Part shown: in pieces, positions 1 to 11,239 of the stretch
Layout: each line of letters opens with the position of its first letter
Numbering within the stretch: position 1 is the first letter of the stretch
NCBI GenBank assembly: GCA_948567375.1
Contig: OX419756.1
Coordinates: 24,344,552-24,408,551 of the forward strand
Origin: Lunularia cruciata
Lineage: Eukaryota > Streptophyta > Marchantiopsida > Lunulariales > Lunulariaceae
Direction: 5' to 3'
Length of the DNA: 64,000 nucleotides
Made by a program: the position numbers and the translations under genes
Notes under the pieces: model-generated
What the model was told of the DNA's origin: nothing
The model's database searches: none
What the model saw: the letters and a program-made list of their open reading frames with translations, nothing else

Positions 1-260
1 CATCTTGGTAGCATAGTCAGTGCAAACCAAAATGTAGCGCTTTCTTGTGACTCGGGTCACTGGTTGAATGGGGCCCACAAAATCAATCTCCCATTTCTCA
101 AATGGGGCCAAAGGCAAAATTGGTCTCAAAGGCCATTGAGAAGTAGTCGTCGGCTTCCTTGTTCTCTGACAAGCATCACAGCTTTGGATATGAGCATGTA
201 CATCTTTGTACATTGTAGGCCACTAATACCCTGCTGAAAGAATTTTCTTTACAATATTCT
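1..260 (-). pseudogene. H integrase, N-terminal part, running off the window
   Basis: Reading the minus strand past the stop at 261-263 gives the integrase zinc-binding region (HAHIQSCDACQRT) followed by the start of the catalytic core (FEKWEIDFVGPI, which holds the first catalytic aspartate) and then the conserved RYILVCTDYATK stretch. The remaining DDE residues lie outside the window. In-frame stops separate this piece from the RT-RNase H frame, so the copy is not functional. The family role is insertion of the cDNA into the genome. Confidence 0.8.
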
Positions 261-2105
261 TCAGAGCATAGTGTCCTCCGATGCCTTGGAGTGTAAAGAT
301 TCAATTACTCCTCCTACTTCGTATGACTCCAAGCATTGCTGAAGTACTTTGTCTTTGCCCATCTTAAATAAAATGTTGTGTTTAAGCTGGTACAGCCCCA
401 TCTTCTTGAGAAAGACTGCCCGCTGTTCCGGGTCCATCCCCTCAAGACAATAAAGAGTATTCAGATAATTATATTCAGCTACATACCTCGTACTTTGCAT
501 TGCTGATAAGTGATACAACTTTTTGTTAGGGAACCAATCGTCAATTTCCCACTCCTGGTCTTGAGTCTCTAACCTGGACAGGAAGTCCGCATTCGAATGC
601 AAAGACCCCTTCCTTTCTTCTACAATATACATGAACTCTTGCAATAACAAGATCCATCTTGCAATTCGTCCCGATAAATCTGCCTTCTTGACCAAATGTT
701 GCAATGCGTAATGGTCAACATAGAAGACAAACTCATACCCCAACAAATAATGACGAAATTTCTTGCAGGCATACACCATTCCGAGTGCTTCTCTTTCAGT
801 CATCAAATAGCTCTTTTCAGAAATTGAAAGTTGTCGGTTGGCATAATACACCGGGTAGTCCTTCTTCTTCTCGTCCTTTTGACTTAATATGACTCCGATG
901 GCCATGGACAAAGAGTCCACATATACATGAAAAGGGACATCCCAATTTGGAGCCCTCATGATAGGTGCTTCAACCAGTTTCTTCTTCAACACCTGGAAAG
1001 CTTCTTCTTGATTTGCTTCCCACAGATAGTCTTCGGATTTCTTCAAAAGCTTTGTAAGTGGTGCAGCAAGCACTGCATAGTTGGACACGAAGCGTCTGTA
1101 ATATCCGACATGTCCCAAGAAGGCTCTTAGCTCCCGGATGTTCTTTGGGGATTCCAAAGCTGCGATTATCTTAACCTTCTCAACATCGACTTCAATACCT
1201 CGGCTTGACACCCGATGCCCCAAAAGAATTCCCTCCTTCATTGCGAAGAAGCATTTCTCCGGGTGTAATGACAAGCCGGCAAAACAACACCTTTCAAACG
1301 TTTGGCAAAGGTTATCTAAATGTACATCACTTCGCCCAAACACACAAAAGTCATCAATAAAAACTTCCACAAATTTGCGCAGGAAATCTTTGAAGATTGA
1401 ATTCATCATCTGCTGGAAAGTAGCGGGAGTATTACACAACCCAAAGGGCATTTGATTGTAAGCAAAAGTGCCCCAATCGGTCGTGAATGTTGTTTTATCC
1501 TTGTCTTCTTCTCGAATGGATCCTTGATTGTACCCTAAAAATCCATCGAGAAAACTATAACAAGGATGCCCAGCTACCTGATCTAAGATTGTATCGATAA
1601 AAGGCAAGGGAAGATGATCATTCCTTGTAACTGCGTTCAACTTTCGGAAGTCTTGGCACACTTGGATCTTCCCTGTTTTCTTCTTTGGGACAATGACAAT
1701 GGAGGAGACCCATTCACTGCTTAAGACAGGGAAGATGATTCCGGCCCCTAAGTACTTGTCAATTTCATCTTTTACCAAAAGCAAGTACTGTGGGTTCAGG
1801 CGGTATTGTCGCTGCCAAACCGGAACTGCACCTTCAACCAGATCAATCCGGTGTTCTCCAAATTCTTGTGGAATACCCGGCATTTGATCAATCGACCAGG
1901 CGAATACATCCTGGAATTCTATAAACAGGGCAGTGTATCCTACCAACTCCTCCGAAGTAACTGTCTTTGAGATTTTTAAAATTTTTCCTTCAATTAATAA
2001 GACATCTTGACAGTCATCGGGATTGATGACTCCTTCAACGTGGCTTACTCGGCTTAACCCGAGGCGAGCGGCCATCAAACCCCCTTCCTCCAAGTTAGGT
2101 TCACC
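261..2105 (-). pseudogene. H reverse transcriptase and RNase H
   Basis: A long open stretch of about 610 codons. The RT palm is clear: PLPFIDTILDQVAGH, MPFGLCNTPATF and the catalytic VFIDDFCVFG (FIDD variant of YXDD), then LGHRVS and the connection domain FLGHVGYYRRF. The RNase H follows with its four acidic positions visible: YVDSLSMAIG, TEREALGMVYA, FYVDHYALQ and SNADFLSRL. It ends at a TGA (complement of 261-263), after which the integrase region is still recognisable, so the stop is premature. Upstream it is separated from the protease part by a TAG. Frame and motifs are well kept, so decay here is modest. Confidence 0.9.
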
Positions 2106-2391
2106 CTAGGCGAGGTCATATGGATCTTCATCTTCAACATCCACCTCGTAGCATTCCAAGTAATTAACTTGGACTTTGTCTTTGGATTTGTCTGAGGACA
2201 AAGACGATGAGTCTTTGGATTCATCCTCCTCTTCCGACAAACTTGTTTCCCCGAGATGGGGAACCTTTGTCCAACTCACAGTCACCAGCTTCTGATCTTC
2301 AGATGAAATGTCCTTGAATCTTAACTTCTGCTGATGCCAATCCACTACAACTTGGGCACTGTACAACCAGGGTCTGCTGATCAACAAAGTG
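2106..2391 (-). pseudogene. H protease C-terminal part and protease-RT linker
   Basis: The frame begins with LLISRPWLYSAQVVVDW, the conserved C-terminal protease segment of plant gypsy elements (usually LLLGRPWL), then an acidic, serine-rich linker (SSLSSDKSKDK) that leads to the RT. The catalytic half of the protease is not here; it lies at about 27770-27990 on the other side of D. The insertion junction is about 2390-2392. Confidence 0.85.
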
Positions 2392-2840
2392 TCACGCCAT
2401 TTGTAGTTCCGCATCTAGATGCTCGGACACTGGAGTTCTAGTGATGGTAGTTAGAGTTATTCTAGCTGTTTCTCAGGGACTACTTTCCGACGGTTAGATT
2501 TTGTGTTTGGGTTACTGACTTCATGGTGGGGCCCACCGTCACTTTGCACCGTTTGCACCGTCGAGTGTGCCGTCAGTGGGACCATTAGGGTTTCAGGGCT
2601 AGCTCGAGTCCAGGGGTATAGTTTCGAAGGTGAGCTCCAGAGAGCTCACTTCTTTGATGTTGAGCCTTCGAGTTCTTGGCTATGCTGGACAGAGGCCGGC
2701 GAGCGTCTCTTGGATTCTCTATGCTTGAGTGGGTGTGGCTTGATTGTAATCAGTGCCCAGTTGTTGGCAGTTAATAGAGTGACAGATCAAGTACTGATCT
2801 GAGTTGAGTTGAGTTGAGAGTGTTAAGCAATCTGATTACA
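2390..2840 (+). repeat. D left LTR, lacking the first ~105 bp (U3)
   Basis: Aligns almost base for base with 27217-27663 in the right LTR; both contain the short inverted repeat GTGAGCTC...GAGCTCAC and the run gagttgagttgag. The right LTR begins about 105 bp further upstream with TGTGGCAC; that segment is absent here and H sequence abuts directly. The LTR 3' end is placed at gattaca (2834-2840) because similarity to the right copy stops at gatta. The following tcagagaagtg partly resembles an initiator-Met primer site, but I do not call a primer-binding site. Confidence 0.85.
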
Positions 2841-4106
2841 TCAGAGAAGTGAAGTCAGGGGGAAATCGGGTGCAAGAACGTTGAGTGTTGGTGGTATCTC
2901 CAAGCTCGGTGGATCGTGGTAGCTTGATTCAGGTTCTGGGTTTCCCTAGTGTGCAGAAGCTCATGTAGTTGATGCAAATTTGGCAGTTAGGCGGACGGTG
3001 TGCGGAAGCATTGGCCAAATTTTGAGCAAAGAAGGAGCAATTTTTGAGCAGTGTTGTGATTTTGAGCTCAGGAGGTGAAGGCAGGACCAATTTGCTGTGA
3101 GTTGGGCTCAGAAAGTGAAATTGAAGGTGGAGTTGGAAAGCTCTTCTCATGAAATTGTGATTTGGAAAAACCCGTTTTGTCAATTTGGCTCGAGTGGAAA
3201 GTTAGCGGGGGATTTGGCGGACATCCATCTTTAGGGTTTACATCAGATTTTACGTCAGATTTACATCAGATTTTGGGCCGAGGCTTCGAGGCATAGGGCT
3301 GTGGGCTATGAGAGGCTACAAAGGCCTAGAAGGGCCAGAAGGGCTAGCAAGCCAGCTTGCTAGCGTGAGGCTAGCTAGTTTAGTGTAGATCTTGGTCATT
3401 GGTTGGCAAAATCTGCCTTTCTTGCTAGATTGTGCGCAACAGGGTTTGACCCCTAGATCTCTTGTTCCTAGATTGGTGCCCTAGCCAACTGGTCCACCCT
3501 CACTTGTTGTCATAGTGACTGTGCCACTGTTATCTATACACATGTAGCTTTGGCTAGGAGAGGTAGTTTGATCCCATTCTTGGTGATCCTCGTAGCTTAG
3601 GACTTAGATACGAACTACTCTTATGTCAAATGCCAAATGGTGGCAGAGTCAGTCCCGTGTTATGTTATGAGATGGAGGGTTTTTGTTTAGATTTCTTGTG
3701 ATTGGATCCCCTCCATTCTCTGCTTCCTGTTTGTGCACCACGTTTGTGTGAGGTGCCCTGACTTTTGAGCGTTGGTGCTCTGGTGTGCTCTCGGTGGTGA
3801 GGCTGGAGTGATGACCAGTCAGACTACCTTTGTTTCTCTTCGGTGAGGCAGGAAGTGATGACCTACAGACCATGAGAGTGCATGTTAGGATGGCAGGTTA
3901 CAGGTTGCCCTTCCCCTAGTGTAGTTATCTCGGTAGAGTTACATTAGTGGGTGGTGTTTAGTTGGTGTTGGCACGTGGTGGTGTTGGCACTTGGTGGGGT
4001 ACTTGCGGTTGCAACTTACGGTTGCAGTTGGTGGTTCGGGTTTGCTGTTGCAGTTACGTGGTCACGACGGAGTTCTTTGGAGATTCTAGAGTTAGCCCTG
4101 CAGTAC
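2841..4106 (+). other. D untranslated leader and start of Gag
   Basis: Sequence between the D left LTR and the N1 insertion. No conserved domain was recognised. The Gag frame found after N1 (from 11919) continues leftward across the junction for some tens of codons, open from roughly 3960 to 4106, so the Gag start lies in or near this stretch; I could not fix an ATG. The segment also contains a tRNA-like sequence on the minus strand (3430-3500) and a perfect 10-bp palindromic arm pair, GCTAGCAAGC and GCTTGCTAGC, at 3343-3352 and 3355-3364. Bases 4103-4106 (gtac) are the left target duplication of N1. Confidence 0.6.
3430..3500 (-). repeat. tRNA-like sequence, possible SINE head
   Basis: On the minus strand, TGGACCAGTTGG (3485-3496) matches the Pol III A box with one mismatch, and GGGTCAAACCC (3442-3452) matches the B box closely; the 32-base gap between them is normal for a tRNA. 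A T-arm-like stem can be drawn around the B box. The acceptor stem is not convincing, so this is a tRNA-derived repeat head or tRNA relic, not a working tRNA gene. Only one copy was noticed in the window. Confidence 0.4.
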
Positions 4107-4787
4107 TGTAACACCCATTTGTGCATGTGTGTGGTATTGTGATATTTAGCTTGGTATTACAAGTACTTAAGAGATATTATTTATATAGAGAGATAAAGGA
4201 TGGTTCTATATTAGTCATGGTTAGCTAAAGTTAGTCATAGCTAAGATAGATGGGACCTTACTTTAGAGGATGTAGAAAAGATGAGCACCACTATTTTGGA
4301 TTTTAGTGTGTTGACTTGGTGTTATTCCTAGGTGTTTGGCTTTGGGGAAAGAGTTGAGAACTCTTGGGCCCGCAAGCCTTTTTGTTTTGGATTCTTCTTT
4401 AGTCCAAGGATAGCCCATGTGAAGGAATCCTTGCTTTAGTGGTTGGGTCAAGATAAGGGGAATATGCCCATGTGAATGGATATTCCTTCCTACTTTTTGA
4501 CTTTACTTGACTTTTAGTCTAGTAACTTGAGTTACTATGGTAATTAGTAACTTTGGTACGTAACTATTTCACAAGTATATAAACAAGGGGTGAGGAGGTA
4601 CTCATCATCCTTTCATTTGCAACTATCTCTCTCTCATTGAGTTCTCTAGTGAGCAATGTCTTGAGTCTTGGAGTGTTAGCCTTGGAGGAGTATGATGGAG
4701 TTGGGGTTCCTTGCCTTCTTAGTCCATGGTGCGCTACCATAATAGCCATCAGAGGTTCATCCTGAGTGAGAGACAGGCCGGCTCACA
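4107..4787 (+). repeat. N1 5' LTR
   Basis: 681 bp, TG...CA. Contains a good TATA element (TATATAAA, 4576-4583). Matches 11240-11918 with a handful of substitutions and a 2-bp difference (agagag versus agag near 4185). The same LTR occurs in N2 (both ends) and, diverged, in N3. Confidence 0.95.
4576..4583 (+). promoter_or_regulatory. TATA element of the N-family LTR promoter
   Basis: TATATAAA followed by a C/T-rich start region with ctctctctc about 45 bases downstream. The same element is present in the N2 5' LTR on the minus strand at about 23810-23817. It marks the U3/R boundary near 4605-4615. Confidence 0.65.
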
Positions 4788-4791
4788 TTTT

Positions 4792-4810
4792 TGGTTCCGT
4801 TGCCGGGACC
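4792..4810 (+). promoter_or_regulatory. N1 primer-binding site
   Basis: TGGTTCCGTTGCCGGGACC begins four bases after the LTR end. It resembles the site TGGCGCCGTTGCCGGG used by Athila-type plant elements (tRNA-Asp class) with two changes. The identical site sits next to the N2 5' LTR on the minus strand (about 23583-23601). Confidence 0.75.
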
Positions 4811-6134
4811 TCTCTAGAAGGCAAGATAATGTTCCGCGTCCAATTCTACATTAGGCAGAAGGAGGCTATGAGAGCTCACTTGGAGAGAACATTAGGAGAG
4901 GAGAGGGCTGAACTTATGTTAGAGAACCAAGATCCATTTGTATACCCTATAGTTCATTATGATGTCTTTGAGGTGATTTTGTACATCTTGTACACATGAG
5001 AGGAATTGGAGAGATTGTGTGAGGTGGATTGCAGATTTTGGGGATTAAGGTGATTTTGGGCAAAATCTCAAGTTTGAGATCTGGACTTGAGATTTCTACA
5101 CATGATAGCTTGGGTTATCTTTCAGTTAGCACACTTGAAATTATTGAGAGAGCTTCTATGCGCACTGGGCTAGAAGTTTTGAAAGTTGATAGGGTAAAGT
5201 GCTCCCGCAACTGCATGCTCTTTGGAAAATTGTACAGAGTCTGCCATTTCTTCAATTTTCAGTTTATTGTCTTGAAAATTTCCAAGAGAATTTCCAAATT
5301 TCCAATTAGTTTATTGTATCCTACCTGCTGCCACAAAAATTAGGGAGAGATCGTTTTTGCGCAGGGCGTTATGAGTTTTTGAAGTGAGGGGGGTGGTTTT
5401 CAGACCAAATCTGAAATATGGGTGCTAAATAGAAAGGTGTCTAGGCCAAATGGCTCGATGAAAAGATTTGAAATTTTGCAAGGGGGACGCCCTGGAGTTG
5501 TGATCAAGTGTGGAAAATTTCAGAGGACTGTGAATTATTGGTTGGGAGATTTGAGTGACATTGTGAGGAAGGGTCAATTCTGCAGAGTGGAGATCTCATG
5601 CATGAGAAGTTTGAGATCAACAAAAAGCATGTTTGAGTGTTTAGATTCATCTTGGGGAACATGGAGTGTCATCAAGAGTGGAAATTGAGATTATGCAAGG
5701 TTCCCCAAGGGTTTGAGGTGATTGTAGGGGTGGATTTGAGGAAAAGAGAGTTTACAATAGAATTTGAAGAGAGTGTTAAGAGGATTCAAAAACCTACACC
5801 ACTTGGAGGAAAGAGTGAGTCTAAGTGCTTTCTATGTGGAGAGAAGGGACATAAAGCAAGTTCATGTCCATTGACCTTTGAGAGCAAGAGATTGAGGGAA
5901 AGGAGAGGCTTACTTGACTTGGGTTTGCATGTTGGACCTTCTTCACCAAGATTGGGAGGGAGAAGATCTAAGACCAAGGAGTTGTGTGAGGTTTGTGGAG
6001 TTGAAGGACTTCCAAAAGGACATGAGTGTAGTGGAGTAAAAGCACTTTTGGAAACTTTGGTGAAGGATCTTGGAGAGAGTCTAAGTACAGCTACAAAAAT
6101 ACTACCACCTTCATCAGCTAGTTCTCAAGATTAG
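4811..6134 (+). pseudogene. N1 leader reading frames, ending in a zinc-knuckle protein
   Basis: Between the primer site and gag lies 1.5 kb with several short open stretches: 4766-4999, 5029-5343, 5422-5688 and, overlapping it in another frame, 5637-6134. The last is 165 codons and contains CFLCGEKGHKASSCP, a CX2CX4HX4C knuckle, and further on a second Cys-rich site, CEVCGVEGLPKGHEC. The same frames with few amino-acid changes occur in N2, and a more decayed copy in N3, so this is a family feature and not chance. It could be an extra ORF before gag as in some Tat-clade elements, or a captured host segment; I do not recognise the protein. Whether the pieces are joined by splicing or frameshifting cannot be seen. 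Confidence 0.55.
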
Positions 6135-6368
6135 TGATGGAAATAATCTTTCAACTTATGGATAAACTATCCATGAGAGTTAGATTAGTATGCACTCTAG
6201 GATTTGATGTTGCTATAGAAATCTTGGAGCAACCTGAACCTTTTGTGTTCCCTAGAGTGGATTATTCTCAGATGGTGTTAGTCATGTATATACTCTATTA
6301 GTAATAGAGTGAGAGAAAAAAAAAGAGAAAAAAAAATTGAGAGAAAAGAAAGATAGTGAGGAGTTAAG

Positions 6369-8340
6369 ATGGGGAAACTTCCGGTTTTCTTTGGCAAGGA
6401 TGGAGAAGATGTGGAGGCCTTTGTGAGAGACTTCAAGAGAGCTTGCATAGGAAACAATGAGAGGAGGAAGAATGAGTGGGCCTCATTATTACCAGATTTC
6501 TTTGAGGATGCAGCACTTACATGGTATGAGTCAGAATACCAAAAGAGAGAGAGGAGAGAGGGGGAAGAGGAGTCTTGGGAGACTTTGACTTCAGCACTCA
6601 TTGAGAACTTTCTTCTTGATGAGATTTATGAGAGATTGATGAGTGAGGTTACATTTCTCAAGCAAGGAGATGGAGAGAAAGTGAGGGTCTATGTGGAAAG
6701 AGTGGAAAAGTTGGAGTCCAGATTTCGCATAGTGTTGAGGAAGGGTGGGGATGATGTGGAGACTACAATGATTGGCATAGGGGCCATGCTCACCAAGAAT
6801 TTTGTGGGAGGATTAAGACCACAAATTAGAAGCAAGGTGAGATATGAGAAACCTTCTTCCAAGGTTGAAGCTATCAAGATTGCAATTTGTATGGAGGAGA
6901 GTTTGGAAGGGGATGAGAGTGATTTGGTGGTGAAGGAGGTTGTGCATCCTCGTCAAGGCTACAAGTATGGTGGAACTTCTGATACTTTGGTGACAAGGGT
7001 TGCACCACAAGTAGTAGTTGCTCCAGTTCTTGCACCTCCACCAAAAGATCCACTCCAAACCATCACAGAACAACTTGCGGATCTCAAGATCAATGTGGTG
7101 CAACTATGGGAGAAGAGAGAGGTGGATCAGAATGTAGGGAGAGGGCCTAGGAGTTATGGAAACTATCCATATAGAGGAGGCCAACCAGCCAACAATTTCA
7201 ATGATAGAAATTGTTTTGGTTGTGGAGGAAGAGGCCATATCCAAAGGAATTGCCCAAATTCCACTTACCATGGAGGAAGGGGTTATGAGGGAGCCAATAG
7301 AGGGAAAGAGGGAGGTAGTGAAACCCAAGTGGCTCCTAATCCCAACAAAGGTAAGGGGATAGCATCCATAGATGTGGTTGAGAGCAAGTATGAGAAGGGA
7401 GAGTGCTCAAACTCCAAGGGTCTTAATTTGGAGCTTTTGGCACAAGAGAAGAAGAGAGCTCGTTTTGCAAAGGATGTTCACTTTTCTCAAGGATTTACTT
7501 CAAGCAAGGTTACTCCTATGTCTACTAGGAGCACTCGCACCTCAACACCATCAACAACAAAGACTCCAAGGAAGAAGTTGGGGATGGAGGACTTCTTGAT
7601 CTCAAAGCAACAATGGAACTTCAATGTGTTGGAGGATGTTGGTAGTCACAAGGCTAACATCACAGTGGGCCAATTAATTGCTTTGAACCCTACCTTGAGA
7701 AAGGAGCTTAGAGGTGGTTTGAGTTCTACAAGGAGCAAGAAGAAGAAGAAGGCAAAAGTTCCAATATCAATGGGGGTGGTGGATGCCAAGCCAGCACCAT
7801 GGGAAGCTTGTGAATATGCCTCCAAGATTGATGTGAGAGTGAATGGTCACAACATCAAGGATGCATTGGTTGATGGAGGATCAACAATGAATGCCATGTC
7901 AGAAAGGTTGATGAAGAAGTTGGGTATGATACCCTCAAGACCTTCAACATTTGTGGTGAGCATGGCAAACAAGCAACAAGTTCGACCAGTAGGGGTGATG
8001 GATAAGGTGGTAGTTTCAGTTATGGGAGTTCAAAATCTCATGACTTTCCAAGTCTTGAAGGATTCAAGCTATGACTTACTTCTTGGGAGGCCATGGTTGA
8101 GAGCAGCACGCACAATTGATCGATGGCACAAAGGGTACTTGAGGATTGGGCCATCAAACCATAGAGTCACTGTTCCTATGACTAACACCACCAACACTTC
8201 ACATTCAGATACACCATCTTCTGATTATTGGGAATCAGATTCTGAAGAAGGAGCTTCAGGTGTGGACACAAGCATGGAAGAGGAGACTTCCACGGAGGAG
8301 GATGAATCTGAATCTGATTCAGATGTGTATCTTTGTGTGC
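6369..8340 (+). pseudogene. N1 Gag and protease
   Basis: Starts at ATG 6369 shortly after an A/G-rich stretch; the first residues MGKLPVFFGKDG are shared with N2. A capsid-like region is followed by the knuckle CFGCGGRGHIQRNCP near 7210-7255, a Ser/Thr/Lys-rich linker, and the protease with ALVDGGSTMNAMSERLM near 7864-7914; DGGS replaces the usual D-S/T-G, and the same glycine is present in N2, so it is a family trait. The protease ends with YDLLLGRPWLRAARTID. An acidic tail (SESDSDVY) leads to the frameshift at about 8328-8350, where N1 lacks 4 bases relative to N2. Confidence 0.9.
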
Positions 8341-11191
8341 TTATTTTGCACCTAAGCCAGAGGTTTTGAAGGACCCAGATAAATCACCATTGACACTTGA
8401 GGAGGTAGAGAGAAGGTTATCTACCCTCAAGTATGGCCCAAATGTTACCAAGGAGGAGAAGGTGAGATTTGAGGAGATTTTCCGCAAGTTCATCCATGTG
8501 TTTGCTTTTAGTTACAAGGATTTGAAGGAAGTCACCTTGGAGGAGCACAAGATAGAGGTGGAGTCACATGGAAGACCAATCCGCCAAAAGCAATGTCGCA
8601 TTAGCCCACCAATATCTTTGGTTGTGAAGGAGGAGATTGATAAGCTCAAGGAGGCTGGATTTATCTTTGAGGTGGAGAATTCAAAATGGGTGTCTCCAAT
8701 TGTCATTGTGAAGAAAAAGAATGGCAAGCTTCGGGTATGTGTGGATTACAAGAAGCTCAATGCTGTTACCAAGAAGGACTACTACCCATTGCCATTCATT
8801 GATGAGATCTTGGAGGAGGTTGCAGGTCATGAGAGGTACAATTTTGGAGATGGTTATAGTGGATATAACCAAATCAAGATTGCACCAGAGCATCAACAAC
8901 TCACCACATTCACCACACCTTGGGGAACTTACGCTTTCAAGGTCATGCCTTTTGGGCTTTGCAATGCTCCAGCCACATTCCAATGGTTCATGAACAAGGT
9001 ATTTGAACCTTTCATTGGGAAATTTGTGAGAGATTTCATTGATGACTTTTGTGTCTATGGGAGCAAGGAGGAGCACTTTGAGCACCTAATCAAAGTCTTG
9101 CAACGCTTGGATGAGGCAAATGCATCACTCAACCCAGAGAAGTGCATTTTTGGATGTGAAGAAGGTCTACTTTTGGGGCATATCATCTCCAAGGATGGAA
9201 TAGCAGTTGATCCTAAGAAGGTGAGGAAAATCTCAGACCTTCCATTCCCTTCAAGCTTGACAAAGTTATGCCAATTCTTGGGGATGGTTGGGTACTATAG
9301 GAGGTTCATCTTCTCATTTTCCAACAAGGCTTATGCATTGACCATCTACATGAAGAAGGGTGTAGATTACATGGTGATTTTGGAAGACAAGGAGGCTCTC
9401 AAAGCTTTTGAGGAGCTCAAGCAATCCCTTGTTGTAGCTCCAATTCTTGCTAAACCTGATTGGAGTAAACCTTTCATCCTCTAAACTGATGCTTCTAATG
9501 TAGCTATAGGATGCACTCTTAGTCAATTAGACCAAGATGGGCATGATCATCCAATAGCTTATGCTAGTAGGCAGATGGTTTCAGCAGAGAAGAACTACTC
9601 TGTCACGGAGAGAGAAGGGTTGGCAGTGATCTTTGGTCTCAAGAAGTTTAGACACTACTTGATTGGAGGGAAAGCCACCATTGTCATGGATCACAAGGCT
9701 TTGAAGTACATCTTCAACAAGCCTAATGTTGAAGGGATACTAGCAAGGTGGATGATACTCTTGTCTGAGTATGACTACACCATTGAAGATAGGCCAGGAA
9801 AGAAACATGCAAATGCTGATTTATTATCTAGAGCCTATGATCATGATGGAGATGAGCCAGTGGATGATTCCTTGCCGGATGAGGAGCTCATGACAATCTC
9901 AGTCACTCAAGAGGTTCCAATGGAGTACAAGGAGATTGTGGATTTTGTGACAAAAGGTAACTATCCAGAAGGGATGCATGCTAGGGAGAGGAAGGCCCTT
10001 GCAGCAAGATCTAGACCTTACACAATGGTGGAGGATATTCTTTTTCACCAAGGAGCAGATGGTCTACTTCGAAGAGCAGTGGGTAAGGAAGAGTCTATCC
10101 TACTCATAAAGGAGTTTCATGAAGGTTTAGTATGTGGAGGACACTTTGCAAGAAAGGTGACTGCTTTCAAGATTCTAGATGCAGGTTACCATTGGAGAGG
10201 GATTTTCAAGGATTGTCTTGATTATTGCAAAACTTGTCATGTTTGTCAACCTTTTGCTAGAAAGTCTACATCCACTCCACCACTTAGATCAATTCCATTG
10301 CTAGGACCTTTTGAGAAGTGGGGAATTGATTTTGTAGGACCTCTCAATAGAACCCCAAGGAACAATCGGTACATTGTGATAGTTACTGATTACCTTACCA
10401 AGTAGGTTGAGGCTACACCATTGAGGAACAAGAATGAAGATGAAGTGGGTAGATTTCTTTATGAACGCATTATCACTAGGTTTGGATGCCCTTTGGAGTT
10501 GGTTTCTGATAGAGGAGGAGAGTTTACAGGAAGCATTACTACAGCCATGCTATGACATTTCTCTATCACACATAGAGTAACTACATCCTATAAGTCAAAT
10601 TCCAATGGCTTGGCAGAGAGAACCAATCAGACCTTGTGCATGATGTTGGCCAAAGATGCAGAAATGGAGGAGGCTAAACATCATTGGGACAAGAGGATTC
10701 ATGCAGTTTTGTGAGAGTATAGGACAACCATGAAAACTTCCACTGGATATTCTCCATTTCAATTGGTGTATGGTATGGAGTCTACCTTACCTATTCACTT
10801 TGATCTTCCTACCTTCCAAAGCATTCATTGGAGATTGAAGAAAGCACAAGGAGGTGATGCAGAGAAGTCAAGGAAGGATCAACTCATGGAGTTGGAAGAG
10901 GCAAGAGCAGTTGCTATGGTTCGAGTGGAGCAAGCCCAAAGGAAACAAAAGGAGAGCTATGATAAGAGGCAAGACAAGAAGAAGGTGGAGCCTTTCAAAG
11001 AAGGTGATTGGGTAATGTTGTTTGATTCCATTCGATTCAAGAGAGTGCAAAAGAAGTTTTTGCCTAAGTACTTTGGACCTTTCATAGTGGAGAAGGTGTG
11101 GGGCAATTACACCTATGATCTCAAGGAGTTGGGAGGAAGATACTTTGATAGGATTAACCATGATAAGTTGAAGATGTATCATAGAAGGTAG
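8341..11191 (+). pseudogene. N1 reverse transcriptase, RNase H and integrase
   Basis: RT motifs: PLPFIDEILEEVAGHE, MPFGLCNAPATF, FIDDFCVYG, then LGMVGYYRRFIF. RNase H and integrase follow in the same frame but are cut by TAA at 9482 (N2 has TAC), TAG near 10403 and TGA near 10714 (both TGG in N2) and TGA near 10553 (CGA in N2). The integrase zinc region (CKTCHVCQ), core start IDFVGPLNRTP, the second aspartate in the SDRGGEFTG segment and the glutamate in NGLAERTNQ are all still visible. The end, YDLKELGG...KLKMYHRR, has no chromodomain. Stop at 11189-11191. Confidence 0.9.
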
Positions 11192-11239
11192 AGAGACCTT
11201 CACTTTGAGGACAAAGTGAAAACTTAGTCCGGGGGTAAA

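Noticed and set aside
3951-4142. 63-codon frame at the D-N1 junction
   Set aside because: It crosses the N1 insertion point in a frame different from D Gag, so it is an artefact of the junction.
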